Origin: Perilla frutescens
Lineage: Eukaryota; Streptophyta; Magnoliopsida; Lamiales; Lamiaceae
Direction: 5' to 3'
DNA: 64,000 bases
Assembly: GCA_026008535.1 (NCBI GenBank)
Contig: BRKX01000017.1
Location: 6,154,501 to 6,218,500 of the forward strand
The first letter of the stretch is position 1, and every line of letters begins with the position of its first letter. Below the pieces are notes generated by a model. It saw only the letters and a list, made by a program, of their open reading frames with translations, had not been told where the DNA came from and ran no database searches. The position numbers and the translations under genes are program-made. Below, piece by piece: positions 1 through 11,451 of the stretch.

Positions 1-1349
1 TACTTATAGTTATTTTATCTAATCCCTGTGGATATGATATCCTTGCTCAGTTTACTAGCTATAATTGCACCGTTCACTTGCGGTAATTTTGTAGTTGAAA
101 TAAATATTCGATCAGTTGGAGAGTGCCATGATTATATAGAATAACTGAAAAATAAACATGCAGTACAGTCACAATATTTAGGATAATATCATATAATCAA
201 AAACCTCATCAAAATTATACACCAAACCACCGACCTTTTAAAAACGTTTTTTATAAGCCACAATAGTGTGGACGTTTATAAAAATTCATTTTTAAACGGG
301 TTATTAAGCCATTAATTTGCCTCTAGTTGAATTTCCTTACAACAAGCAAATTAATAGCCAAAAACCATCACGGTCATGTAATCGTCCAATTAACAAGCCA
401 CGATAGTGTGGACGTTTATTAATAAATTATATCTAAGTGTGAACACCATCATCTTCACACCAAGGACACTAGTTTCGAATTTCACTACTCCAGATGGAGG
501 AGTCAGTTAGTTCTAACAGTGTTCTACAACTATCTTTAAGAGGTTTAATTTCTAGAGAATTACGTGATATGACACATCAGATATGGAGGAAGACCTATTG
601 TCAACGCGTATGTCCATCACTTCTCAATTAAACCAGATTAATGGAGATTGTTTGAGATTTATACATACTTTGGTATGAATTTCTTCCACTTAGTTATTTA
701 TGTTTGAGGTTTCATTTTATCCCATTTTAAAACATGCAAACATCACATAAAATGATAAACATCCATTGCATGCTTAAAACAACATAATACAGAAAATAAA
801 ACCAACTATCATGGCTTATATATCATGTTTATTGATGAGATAAAATTGGAAAGTCAGCTCCGGGAACCAGGGCAGGGCCGCTGTCCCCATCACCGCGCCT
901 CGCCAAAATCTTAGCTCTACTTAGGGTTTCGGGGCATATGTCGGGATGTCTTCCTTTCTTGAGCTGCACTACTTTCCTTCTTTGAGTCGATCTTCAATCT
1001 TTATTCAATATAGAATATCTATTCCTATAAGGAATATTCTAATATTTCTAGAATAAAAATTACAACTTAAAACTTTAGTGATTTTCGAAAATCACTACTA
1101 GGTCTAACAAATTTATTTTTCCTATTACATTAAAACAACATAATAAAATAAAATGCATAAACTTAATCCATGGATTTTCTCATGGATAAAAATCACGTAG
1201 CCAGACCGGCATACGGCCAATCATACATTCAACATTAAATTAAAACATACATCACATAAATTGGAGCCATGATAGTTGGTACAACCTGCAAACAAATTAG
1301 TCCACAAATCCAACAATCATAAGTATATAATTAACATAAAATTACATAT
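1..1349. other. AT-rich non-coding flank, probably old repeat DNA
   Basis: I find no coding region here. Two related segments (about 253-286 and 395-427) share the words AGCCAC-ATAGTGTGGACGTTTAT. A perfect 16-bp inverted pair is seen: ACCAACTATCATGGCT at 803-818 and its reverse complement at 1264-1279. A short GC-rich patch at about 855-960 stands out from the surroundings. These features suggest remains of a transposable element, but I cannot name the family. The stretch ends where the Copia-1 LTR begins with TGTTAGGAAAA. Confidence 0.5.
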
Positions 1350-3601
1350 TGTTAGGAAAAACTATCAAGGATTTTCCTGACTGGGGTTTTGATGAGATGT
1401 CAAAATATGCCAAAATACGCAAAGAGCTTTGAAAAACTGAAAAGAAATCAAGTAGAAAACTAAGGATGATCATATCAAAAAATCGAGCTATCAAAGCCTG
1501 AAAATGATCAATCCAAGTGAGAAAAGAAAAGAAAAGCGAGAAAAGAAAAGAGAGAAAAGAAAAGAGAAAAAGAAAAAGAAATGAAAAGAAAAAAGAGAGA
1601 AAAAGAAAAAGAAATATCCAGCCACAAGAGCTGTGAAAAAGAAACTGTAGCTTGCTAGATCAGTCAGCAAGATAAATTGAAAGATGCAGGTACCATCAAG
1701 TGGAGTACCAAATGCCATCAGTCTACAGTCATGAACTGAAGAAGCCACCAGTTCAGAACTACCCAATTCCAGCTGAAGCTACCAGTTCAGAAGTGCCCGA
1801 TTCTGGCTAAAGAAAAGTTCCAGCTGAAGAAGACTACCAGCAGAAGAGAGGATAGTTCCAGCTGAAGGAGAATACGAACTGAAGACCACATCAGTCTGAG
1901 CTGATGGACATACCAGCTCAAGATGATTCCGGCTGAAGAAGAATAACAGCTGAAGAATGTACCAATCCAAAGTACGAGCTAAAGGAGATACCAGCTCAAG
2001 AAGTCCTAGCTGAAGAATGAAGTACCAGCTGAAGAAGACTACCAACCGAAGAGAGGACAGTTCCAGCTGAAGAAGAATACCAGCTGAAGACCACATCAAT
2101 TCGAGCTCATGGACATACCAACTCAGGATGATTCTAGTTGAAGAAGAAAACCAGCTGAAGAATGTACCAAACCAAGGTACGAGCTGAAGGAGCTACCAGC
2201 TCAAGAAGTCCTAGCTTAAGGATGAAGTTCCAGCTGAAGAAGCACCAGTTCGAAGAATATCAGCTGAAGACGCATCAGTTCTGAAGTCCAACTGAAAAAG
2301 CGCCAGCAATCGAACTGAAGACCAGTCTAAGAAAGTTCCAACTGAAGGGACACCAGTCCAAAATGCTAGCTGAAGAACACTGGTTCAAAACTGCCAACTG
2401 AAGCAAATCAAATTAGAGCTCAAAAAGCATCAAGCCAAAGTCCAGAACTGCCGCCTGAAGATGATCTTAACTGGAGCTTACAAAACTGTCAAGGATGTGC
2501 AGAACTGACAGCCAAGGAACTGAAGATTCCAATTGCCTGTCAAAACCTAGAACTGAAGATAAAGACAGAAGCCATAACTGAAATTCAAATTTCAGAAAAG
2601 TCAACAAGAAGATCTTGAAGTTAATGCAACCGAGATCTTGGAATAAAAGCTAGTCAGAGAAACAAAGGCTACTCAATGGCTCTCTTTAAATGAAAGCCCC
2701 TCAACAGCTTTATCATTTATGATCAAACAGTGATCATCAACGGTCACCAGCGACTCATCTATAAAGGATGAGCAACCCAGAAGATGGCAGTGACTTTTGA
2801 CTCTTGAAGAGATCTTTTGCTCAGACTTTTGGCATAGACTTTGAGCAAAGATGTTCGCCAAAGTTCTAAAGCCTTACGCTCAAACTCAGTAAAAGCAAAA
2901 GTCCAACTGAAGAGAAGGAGCCAAACCGCTCATCAAGCTAGCTGTTGAAGAAATCCAGCCAAAGCCATTCTCTCAGTTCCGCTCTACAATGATCAACTAC
3001 CCAGCTCAAGCCGCAAACGCACAAAGGAGCACATCAGTTGATACCAGTGTCAAGACTGTTTTCTTGAAGAACAAAAGAGATCTAAAACCTTGTAAAGATG
3101 GGCAATAACACCTAAAGTCTCAGAGAGCAGTTAAGATCGGTAAGTGTGAGTTGTCGACCAGAAACCGGCTGAGGAGGCTATTTGCGTTGGTTCATCACTT
3201 CCGGGACAACAACAGTTGGAAAGGAATCCATGACTCATAAAGTCACCGATTATCAGGTCCAACACCTGTCTTCACTGTGTAACTGTAATAAAGGAACTTT
3301 ACACTTGCATAGTGAATTGCCCTTCTACGGAAGGAAGAGAGGACGTAGAAGTTGAGCTTTGAACCTCTATAAACTGTTTGTGTGCTCTGCTCTGTTTTCA
3401 GTTTTCAGTTGCATGTTTTAAACTGCACACTCCAAGCACACATAAAGCACTCCGAGCTAGCTGATCATCTCAACTGATCACCTAAACATCACGGATATCT
3501 TCGCGAGTCAAAGACCCTATCTATTCTGCATATTTGTTAAGAAATTGGATCAGTTTATTCACCCCCCTCTAAACTGGTTCTGACTCACCCCGGGACCAAC
3601 A
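1350..3601 (+). repeat. 5' LTR of Copia-1 (2252 bp)
   Basis: It starts TGTTAGGAAAA and ends GGGACCAACA, directly before AG and the primer binding site. The first 673 bases are matched by the 3' LTR copy at 32812-33484, and the start and end are homologous to the Copia-3 LTR (55232-56998). Inside are a purine-rich GA tract (about 1515-1616) and a long degenerate minisatellite (about 1730-2560). Towards the 3' end it carries a TAATAAAGGAACTTTACA block and a CTCTATAAA motif, both conserved in Copia-3, which probably belong to the transcription and polyadenylation signals. At 2.25 kb it is long for a copia LTR. Confidence 0.9.
1730..2560 (+). repeat. degenerate CAGCTGAAGAA minisatellite in LTR
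   Basis: Variants of the words ACCAGCTGAAGAAG, CAGTTC and AACTGAAG recur every 10 to 25 bases. The array resumes in the 3' LTR fragment (about 33190-33480). The Copia-3 LTR has the same words but in a less regular array. Minus-strand open frames here (for example 1779-2099) are compositional and are not treated as genes. Confidence 0.75.
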
Positions 3602-3603
3602 AG

Positions 3604-3614
3604 TGGTATCAGAG
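3604..3614 (+). other. primer binding site (initiator Met tRNA type)
   Basis: TGGTATCAGAG lies two bases after the LTR end. It is the common plant copia primer site, complementary to the 3' end of initiator methionine tRNA. The same motif occurs at the same place in Copia-3 (57001). Confidence 0.9.
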
Positions 3615-3689
3615 TGGTTGATTCTAAGGATCAACCATTTTTGCAGATCAACTGAATTAGATATTATTATATGTGTTAATCTGTCAGCT

Positions 3690-4010
3690 ATGGGAAACCA
3701 TAAGCTATTTTTCAGTTGAGAACTACGATAACTGGAGCAGGAGAATAAAGACAGACCTCTGCTCAATCCACAAGAATGTGTGGGAAGTTATCGAGGAAGG
3801 TCAAATCACAATAATGAAGCCCATATTGCTAATATAAATTAACCAACAAGGATCCCGAAGCCAACTCATCTTCTCTTGAGTGAAGAGAACAAGTTAAAGA
3901 ACCTAGAGTTCGTGGCCCAAGCCGAGTTGTTACGAACTCTAGATGAAGATCGCATGAAGGACACGAAGAGTTGTAGAACTGCCAAGAAGATATGGGACTT
4001 ACTTGCAGAT
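3690..4010 (+). pseudogene. Copia-1 gag, N-terminal part, cut by Athila
   Basis: The frame opens with ATG at 3690 (MGNHK...) and encodes the conserved VENYDNWSRR start of a SIRE-like gag, related to the UBN2/Retrotran_gag families. It contains a frameshift near 3820 and then continues with conserved words (LRTLDED, KSCRTAKKIWDLLAD). It ends at the Athila insertion, just after the codons for LAD. The homologous gag in Copia-3 (57049-57789) shows the uninterrupted sequence and proves that the reading continues at 16202. The product would be the capsid/nucleocapsid protein packaging element RNA in cytoplasmic particles. This copy cannot be made. Confidence 0.8.
4006..4010. repeat. target site duplication of Athila, left copy (CAGAT)
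   Basis: CAGAT directly precedes the Athila LTR and recurs directly after it at 16202-16206. The unsplit Copia-3 sequence TTGCAGATCCATGC (about 57416-57429) has it once, confirming a 5-bp duplication. Confidence 0.95.
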
Positions 4011-5589
4011 TGATAAGTCCATATATTTCGTGTTTTTATGGGCATTTTATCCTCTATAAATGTCCTTTTTAGTGTGTTTAGAGTCGAAAAGAACCAGGTT
4101 GCGGTCAAAGGGCATTCCAAGAGCCGAGTCTGGCGGAAGGGGCATTTTATGCCCAGTTATTTATGTTTATCTCACACATATGTTCATCAGAAGCACAGGG
4201 GACTTCTTCAGTAGCCATCCCATATTCGGTCGGTGAAGTGGGCGTATCAGATACGGATGGAGCTGAAAGATGATGCTGTGCCCACAGTACTCGCACAGAC
4301 TCGACCGCAGGTCAGAATGGGCATTCCCGTGAAACTCGGAAATCAGTTGGAGTAGAGATGCTGGAATGTAGCTACATATCCGAAGGAGAGTTGGAGCTAA
4401 GCTGAACTCCTAGAAGGCGCTACAACAAAGAGATAAGCTCAATCGAAGGAGATAAGAGCAATCCCTAAAAAATAGGGATTTGATAAAGCTGAAGCTTATC
4501 CAAACAAGATCAGAGAGGGCACGCCGTTCCAGAATTTCAGCAGAAGACCCCCGCCTATGGGGGAAACTCCACTCAGAAATGTAACTATTTAAGCAAGTTT
4601 AATCACTGGGAAATGGATCTTTTTAGAGAGTCGGAAACATTTCTACATTTTATATTTCTGCATTTTATTTTCAGTACGCTGCTTAGGCAACCAAAAACAA
4701 TCCAAAAGGTCTTAAACCTTCGGGACTTAGGTTATGTTTACGCTTCTCAACATTGGAGTTGAGTTTTTGCTTAATTAATTCAGTAAGTTCTTGTTTATTT
4801 TATGTCTTTAATTTCAGCAATTTTAATTATGTCTAGCCTTCTCGGCTAGATCTTTAATTCTGGCATTCGAATAATGAAATTGGTTTGAGCATAAATCTGG
4901 ACTCGTGAGGCCAAAATAGGCATAGTAATGCATGATAAGTTTCCGTTGATTCTTGAGCCTTGTTCCACGTGAGTGTGTGACTAAGGTGCCCAATGTGGCT
5001 GATCACTCGTTAAGTAAAGAAGGCACACCACTATTAATTGAATTGGCGAATCGTGACTCTGTGTCGGTTCATATAGTAATAAGAGAATTAATGGGGTGTT
5101 GTGGGCACAAGAGAAATCAGTTGAACAAAACAGATCTGGGTCCGTCTAGGGCACACTACTGCTTGTTTGCTTACATCTCTTAGAGGAATCGGGAGGTGGG
5201 TAACTAGTTAAAGGTTTAATCGAAGAGGAATCACTTTTAAACCTAAAATGAAAGGATGGATGAGGAGACACAGAGAGGAATCCGGTCACCATAACTAGAT
5301 GATCTATCATGTATGAAAATCGGTGTGCCCATGATCGAGTTGTTTTATGTTTAAACCAAATTCTAATTCAAATGCCAGAACCTTTTGTTATTTGATATTT
5401 TCGTTTGTTCCTTTTGCAGATTTACATTTAGTTTAGTGACAATACCAAAACCCCCTTTGTGATTGGTTACTTGAAGGTAGAATCGCAGCAGCTCTCTGTG
5501 GGATCGACCCGTACTCATTGGCTAGCTACGCTCACCGTGGGCATAGGAGTTTACAAATATATTTTTGAGCGTGAAACGATGACGCGTCA
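4011..5589 (+). repeat. 5' LTR of Athila element (1579 bp)
   Basis: It begins TGATAAGTCC and ends GACGCGTCA. It matches the 3' LTR (14632-16201) along its full length with scattered substitutions. It is directly followed by the primer site. The open frame at 4953-5183 inside it is not conserved as an open frame in the other LTR and is not called. Confidence 0.95.
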
Positions 5590-5593
5590 AAAT

Positions 5594-5610
5594 TGGCGCT
5601 GTTGCCGGGG
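5594..5610 (+). other. primer binding site of Athila element
   Basis: TGGCGCTGTTGCCGGGG stands four bases after the LTR. Athila and Calypso-like elements have TGGCGCCGTTGCCGGGGA here, assigned to an Asp tRNA in the literature I recall. This copy differs by one C-to-T change. Confidence 0.85.
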
Positions 5611-5657
5611 AGCTGGTTTCTAGTGATTTTATCTTCCACAATTGGTGAGCCCGGAAG

Positions 5658-7046
5658 TTGATGCCCCGGGGCTCTTCAGAGGAGACTCTATTATACGATC
5701 CGGAGATAGAGAAGACTTCGAGGAAAAATAGGACAGCAGTGAAGAGGGCACTCCAAGCAGCAAATAGACCTCGTGTGCCCATACCACCACCAGAGGATCA
5801 AGAAGATCAAGGAGACGAAGGGCACGAGAAGGAAGGACAGTTTGAGAACGGCCACAACATCAACATAGCCGCAAATGGAAATGCTGCGAATGGCAATGCG
5901 GATGATAACAGGACTTTATGGCAGTTGGTCTTTCCGACCAACATGAATCTGTGCCCAATGGGCATTACACTCCCAGCTGTGACTTAGAACTGGGATATTC
6001 ATGTAAAGTTTATCCAGATCTTACCGAAGTTCCACGGAATGCCTGGAGTGGATCCACAAAGGCACTTGTAAGATTTTTAGATGGTTTGCCAAACTCAACC
6101 ATCCAACCATGGATGAGAAGAGTATGTGCGGTTGGTCTTATTCCCTTTCACTCTTCAAGATGGGGCACGGGACTGGCTGTATACACTATCCACTGGCGCT
6201 GTGACCACATGGAGACAACTTCAATAGAAGTTTTTAGAGAAATATTTCCCAGCATCCAGAGTGCAAGAAATGAGAAGAAGGATAGGGAGCCTAAAGATAG
6301 GAACTAACGAAAGTTTCTATGACTATTGGGGAAGATTCCAGGTGATGCTGGCGAAATGCCCACAACAACAGATTACTGAACATGATTTGATTCAGTATTT
6401 TGTCAGAGGATTGAGACCACATGAGAGGACGATCGTGAATGCCTCATGTGGAGGATCCATTTTGAACAAACAGCCAGTTGAAGCATTCAGAATTCTCACA
6501 GAAATGGCTGAAAACAACCGAGACTTCGGTGGAGAGGGCATTCGGGTTGTAAGTGAATCAGAGAGGACACCGGACCAGGACAGCAGAATTGATAGATTGT
6601 GCGAAAAGATCAAAAAAATCTTATCCGGCGCAAGCATGGTGAGGAAGCCCAGATCTTGTGGGGTATGCAAAAGCATATCTCACTTCACGGATGAATGCCC
6701 TACTTTACAAGACGAAATGGAAGAAATGAATGCTATAGGGGGGCAGAATGGGCATTTCAGAAGATATGATCCCCATTCCCAGACTTATAATCTTGGCTGG
6801 AGAGACCATGGAAATTTTAGATGGAGAAGGCCGGAGGATGGGCATCCTACACGTCCATTGCCACCACCAGAGGAGAAAATGAAGCAAAGGCTAGAAGATC
6901 TTGTGTTTGCTATGGCTGAGGAGAATGAGAAGTTTAAGCAAGAAACGCAAGCTGGTCTTTCGCACATGAGCAAGAAAATCAATCAATTGGCTCAAGCCAT
7001 GCACAAGATGGAGGACAAAAAATGGGAAGTTACCTTCCCAGGTTGA
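5658..7046 (+). pseudogene. Athila gag (capsid and zinc-knuckle-like region), frameshifted
   Basis: Three overlapping frames cover one ancestral gag. The first (5658-5987) is the basic, Pro/Glu-rich N-terminus. The middle (about 5990-6260) holds the Retrotrans_gag core, with words such as ARDWLYTLS in a shifted frame. The third (6261-7046) contains MRRRIGSLKIGTNESFYDYW and the conserved YFVRGLRP segment. A reduced cysteine motif CGVCKSISHFTDECP follows at about 6659-6703, and the end is a Gln/Lys-rich coiled-coil stretch. At least two shifts and several stops break it. The frame shifts again near 7030 before the NAVALRSGKELPE segment that links gag to protease in Athila-type elements. The family is well supported, but the protein is not expressible as one chain. 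Confidence 0.85.
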
Positions 7047-7054
7047 GAATCCAA

Positions 7055-8160
7055 GAGAACAAGTGAATGCAGTAGCATTGAGGAGTGGAAAAGAGCTTCC
7101 GGAGATGGTCAGGCCAAGAGAAGAGAAGGACGATGTGCCCTTGGAGGAAGAAGTGGAAAAAATTCCCACAGAAGACAAGGCATAAGAGGCTGAGCAGACT
7201 GATACTGTGCCCATCCTGGAAGTGAAGCAGCCTGCCAAAGTGCCTATTCCAGAAAGAAGAAAACCTCCCTTTCCAGGGAGATTGGCACAAAATAGAAAAG
7301 AAGAAGAAACCAGGGAGATCCTAAAAGTATTCAGCAAGGTGGAGATCAACATCCCACTGATCAAAGCAATCCAGCAAGTACCGCGGTATGCCCGGTTTCT
7401 AAATGAGCTTTGTACGAGAAAGGTGCGATTCAATGATGATGCAAAGTTCTTAGTTGGGGAGAATATATCAGCTGTGATACAAAGAATGTTACCCAAGAAG
7501 TGTGATGATCCAAGGATGTTCATGATCCCTTGCATTATTGGAGACAGAAAAGTCGAAAAGGCCATGTTGGATTTGGGGGCATCAATCAATGTAATGCCCC
7601 TGTCGGTGTTCAAAGAATTGAAAATTGGACCTCTAAAGGAAACCCGTGTGGTTATTCAACTTGCTGACAGGTCTAATGTATATCCAGAAGGCCTCATTGA
7701 AGATGTATTTGTTAAGGTGGACGAGCTTATCTTCCCAGCAGATTTTTATGTGCTTGACATGGGCACAACGACTGCAAAATCTTCAGCTTTGTTGCTGGCA
7801 AGACCTTTCATGAAAACAGCTCAAACCAAGATTGATGTGGACAAGGGCACACTGATATGTGAGTTTGACGGGGAGAAGGTGACGTTTAACATTTTTGAAG
7901 CTATGAAGCACCCCCCGGATACAGAAAATTGTAATTTTGTGAACACATTTCATTCCCCAAGCCATTCTACTTTATCTATGGTGAGCAACAGAGAACCGCT
8001 GGAGTGGGCATTGTGGGATGGACTGATTGACCAGGATGCCCTGGATGAGGATGATGACATAAGGGATGGAATTATGATGTTGTATTCATTAGAAGAAATG
8101 CCATACGGATGTGTGGACTATGGTGTGCTCATTCGGAGAAATGATGATAAGCTGATGCCT
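7055..8160 (+). pseudogene. Athila aspartic protease region
   Basis: A long open stretch (7207-8598) begins with the Athila-typical PFPGRLAQ and INIPLIKAIQQVPRYARFL segments. The retroviral-type protease follows; its active site reads DLGAS (AMLDLGASINVMP, about 7560-7600), the usual plant Athila variant of D-T-G. The protease would cut the gag-pol polyprotein. The stretch upstream (about 7055-7206) is in the same frame but contains a TAA after EDKA. The frame runs directly into reverse transcriptase, as expected for one polyprotein. Confidence 0.85.
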
Positions 8161-9402
8161 TCTATTATCAAAGCGCTCACGCTGGAGTTAAAGGCATTAC
8201 CAAGGCATCTGAAATATGTCTATTTAGGAAATAATGAGACTCTCCCTGTAATCATAAGTGTGGGGTTGAATCAAGCTGATGAGGACCGCCTTTTGAGATT
8301 GTTGAGACTGTACAATGAGGCACTCGGATGGACTTTGGCAGATATAAAGGGCATTAGCCCAGCGGTTTGCATGCACAAAATATTGTTGGAAGATGATGTA
8401 AAACCTGTTCGTGATCCACAAAGAAAGCTCAATCCAGTGATGAAGAATGTGGTGCTAAAAGAGATAATTAAGCTTCTGGACCAGGGCATTATATATCCAA
8501 TTTCAGACAGTAAGTGTGTCAGTCCAATCCATGTTGTGTCCAATAAGTCAGGCATTCAAGTTGTGAAAAATGAGAAAGGAAAGCTTGTGCCCACATGACT
8601 GCAAACTGGCTAGAGAGTTTGCATCGACTACCGGAAGCTGAACACGGTCACACGGAAGGATCATTTCCCACTTTCGTTCATTGACCAGATGTTGGAAAGA
8701 CTCGCATGAAACAAGTTCTTTTGTTTCTTAGATGGATACTCATGATACATGCAGATTGCAGTAAGTCAAGAGGACCAGGAGAAAATAACATTCACGTGCC
8801 CATTCGGCACATTTGCCTATCGCAGAATGCCGTTTGGCCTCTGCAATGCTCTTGGCACATTTCAGCGATGTATGATGAGCATATTCTCTTATTTGCTAGA
8901 GAACTGCATTGAAGTATTCATGGATGACTTCACAGTGTACGGGAGCTGTTTTGATCGATGTTTAGATAATCTGGAGAAGGTGTTGCAGCGTTGTGTGGAC
9001 AAATGCCTAGTGCTGAACCATGAAAAATGTCATTTCATGGTCAGAGAGGGCATTGTGCTGGGACATATGATTTCTGAGATGAGCATTGAGATCGATAAAG
9101 CTAAAGTAGACATAATAGAAAAGCTGCCATATCCCACCTCGGTGAAACAAGTGAGAGGATTCTTGGGGCACGCTGGATTCTACAGGAGGTTCGTAAAGGA
9201 TTTTGCAAAAATTACCCAGCCTATTACTCACTTATTGCAACAAGATGTTTCCTTTCAATTCGATGAAGAGTGTAAGAAGGCATTCAATTTTCTAAAGAAG
9301 CAACTGGTCACGACACCAATCATTCAACCACCAGATTGGGGAATTCCCTTTGAGATTATGTGTGACGCCAGTGGCTATGATGTGGGCGCGGTACTGGGTT
9401 AG
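8161..9402 (+). pseudogene. Athila reverse transcriptase
   Basis: RVT_1 domain. The N-terminal fingers (PVRDPQRKLNPVMK, IIYPISDSKCVSPIHVV) lie in the open frame that ends at 8598. Three stops (about 8596-8760) break the region with CIDYRKLN and the first catalytic block; the frame reopens at 8749 with QIAVSQEDQEKITFTCPFG. The catalytic FMDD box (VFMDDF, about 8918-8936) is intact, and the thumb (VRGFLGHAGFYRRFVKDF) is clear. Where most relatives have NAPATFQ this copy reads NALGTFQ. It would copy element RNA to DNA in particles, but the internal stops inactivate it. Confidence 0.88.
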
Positions 9403-9915
9403 AAGAGAGGAAAGGAAAGCCATGTAATTTACTGTGCCTCCAAGACTCTGAATGGGGCACAGTGTAATTACACAACTACTGAAAAGAAGCTATTGGCAGT
9501 AGTGTTTGCATTTGAGAAGTTTCGATCTTATCTCTTGGGAGCAAAGAGCATTGTCTATACAGATCATGGTGCCCTGAGGCACTTGATGGCTAAGAAAGAG
9601 ATGAAGCCGAGACTAATTAGGTGGATCCTGCTTTTACATGAGTTTGATGTTGAGATAAAAGATAAGAGTGGAGCACAGAACTTGGTAGCTGACCATCTAA
9701 GCCGGGTGCTGAATGATAAAGGCGACGAAATGCCCATTGCTGATCATTTTCCTGATGAGCATTTATATTTAGCAAGGGGCACACTAGCACCTTGGTATGC
9801 GGATATAGTGAACTACCTAGAATCTGGGGAAATGCCTATTGGGTACTCAAGGTACCAGAAAAATAAACTAAGGTATGAGAGCAGGTTCTATACATGGGAT
9901 TGCCCTATTCTATAG
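9403..9915 (+). pseudogene. Athila RNase H region
   Basis: It continues the reverse transcriptase frame after one TAG at 9400-9402. Recognisable motifs are CDASGYDVGAVLG (end of the previous frame), YTTTEKKLLAVVFAFEKFRSYL, YTDHGALRHLMAKK and the closing VADHLSRV. A further stop at 9913-9915 separates it from integrase. RNase H would remove the RNA strand during reverse transcription. Confidence 0.85.
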
Positions 9916-9963
9916 AGAAGGTGTGCTGATCAAATTATCAGAAGATGCATTCCTGATGAGGAG

Positions 9964-11082
9964 ATGGATGAAATTCTAAAGCATTGTCACAGTTATGCTT
10001 GCGGAGGGCATTTCGGACCAAATCGAACAGCGAGAAGAATTTTGGATTGTGGCTTCTTTTGGCCCACAATATTTAAGGATGCCCACAATGTCTGCAGAAG
10101 GTGTGACCAATGCCAGAGGGTAGGGAACATCACAAGAAGAAATGAAATGCCCATGACACCAATCATGCCAGTGGAGATTTTCTATATTTGGGGAATGGAT
10201 TTTATGGGACCCTTTCCAAATTCGAGGGGGAACCAATACATTATCCTGGCAGTTGATTTTGTGTCCAAATGGGTAGAAGCAAAGGCTACTCCTACTAATA
10301 ATGCAATGGTAGTAGCCGCATTTCTAAAATCCCACATTTTTAGTCGGTATGGTGTGCCCAGGTCCATCATCAGTGATCAAGGGACCCATTTTTGCAACCA
10401 AACGCTGGAAAGATTGTTGAAGAAGTATGGAATTCACCATAAGGTCACCACACCGTACCACCCCCAAGGAAATGGTCAAGCTGAAATCTCAAATCAAGAA
10501 ATTAAAACCATTCTTGGGAAGGTTGTGGCTCCAAATAGAAAAGATTGGAGTATTCATCTGGAAGATGCCATGTTGGCATATCGAACTGCATTCAAGACTC
10601 CAATTGGGATGTTCCCATACAGGATGTTATTTGAAAAGTGTTGCTATCTGCCAGTCGAGTTAGAACACAAAGCACGATGGGCACTTCAGAAGCTGAATAT
10701 GGATCCTGACGCCGTTGGGCATTTCAGAAAATTTCAAATTCAAGAGCTGAAAGAAATGAGAATCGAAGCCTGTGATAATTCAGTGTTGTACAAGGAAAAG
10801 ATGAAAAGGCTCCATGATCAAGTAATTCGAAGGAAGAGATTCATCCCAGGACAGAAAGTACTTTTGTACCACTCAAGGTTCAAGCTTATGGGAGGAGGAC
10901 TGAGGACCAAGTGGGTTGGTCCATTTGAAGTGTATGCAGAATACCCGAATGGGGAAATTGAGCTGATAAATCCCAATACTGGAGGGCGCTTTAAAGTGAA
11001 TGGTCACCGTGTGAAAGCTTACCTTGGGCACTCTGATGAAGATATCACAGTGATCTGGCTCGCGGAGCCCACTTATGCCTGA
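9964..11082 (+). CDS. Athila integrase (open frame, 372 codons)
   Basis: The longest undamaged gypsy frame in the window. The H2C2 zinc site lies at residues 7-45 (HCHSYACGGHFG and CRRCDQC). The catalytic rve core has D in GMDFMGPFP, D in SDQGTHF and E in NGQAEISNQEI, so the D-D-E triad is complete. The C-terminal part (IPGQKVLLYHSRFKLMGGGL, KWVGPF) is the usual GPF/Y module without a chromodomain, in keeping with Athila. The ATG at 9964 is probably not a true start, because integrase is normally released from a polyprotein and the upstream stop at 9913 is a lesion. It would insert element DNA in the nucleus. Confidence 0.88.
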   Translation: MDEILKHCHSYACGGHFGPNRTARRILDCGFFWPTIFKDAHNVCRRCDQCQRVGNITRRNEMPMTPIMPVEIFYIWGMDFMGPFPNSRGNQYIILAVDFVSKWVEAKATPTNNAMVVAAFLKSHIFSRYGVPRSIISDQGTHFCNQTLERLLKKYGIHHKVTTPYHPQGNGQAEISNQEIKTILGKVVAPNRKDWSIHLEDAMLAYRTAFKTPIGMFPYRMLFEKCCYLPVELEHKARWALQKLNMDPDAVGHFRKFQIQELKEMRIEACDNSVLYKEKMKRLHDQVIRRKRFIPGQKVLLYHSRFKLMGGGLRTKWVGPFEVYAEYPNGEIELINPNTGGRFKVNGHRVKAYLGHSDEDITVIWLAEPTYA

Positions 11083-11451
11083 TCTGGGGTGATGTCGTGC
11101 CCACGACAATAACTGGGGCGCTACTGGGAGGCAGCCCAGGTGTTTATTTATCTTAATTCATTTTTATTTATTTTAAATAAGTTTTTCAGTTAATTAAACT
11201 AGTTTAGGGAGCAATTTTACGCTTATTTTGGATAAGTATGGTGTTTGCAGGTTTAGATAATGAGAGAGAAACATGAAGATAAAATAAATCCCTTGGAAAT
11301 AGGGATTCTGAAGTAAGGCACTCTGAAGAGATAAAGTTTGTTCCGATTTTTCAGGGGATAAGACTTATCCATTAGCATGGAACATATTGATCCGGGAGAC
11401 TCCTAAGGAATCTGAAGAGTCTCAAGTCAAATCATGAATAGTGATTTCTTT
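11083..11451 (+). other. spacer between Athila integrase and the internal TATA box
   Basis: No gene is found. The sequence begins with text typical of the end of Athila pol (GGGGCGCTACTGGGAGGCA), then turns AT-rich. It is of the size expected for the pol to third-ORF spacer. Confidence 0.6.

Noticed and set aside
1491..2099. Long minus-strand open frames in the Copia-1 LTR
   Set aside because: They arise from GA tracts and the minisatellite. The proteins are low complexity (Phe/Ser or Leu/Ser/Gln) and are not conserved in the other LTR.
5594..5610. Primer-site text could be read as part of a tRNA gene
   Set aside because: Only the 3'-end complement of a tRNA is present, directly after an LTR. 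No cloverleaf can be formed. The same holds for 3604, 20996, 57001 and 61036.
6392..8555. Minus-strand open frames opposite Athila gag and protease
   Set aside because: They are shadows of the plus-strand coding sequence, which has recognisable motifs. The shadow proteins do not.
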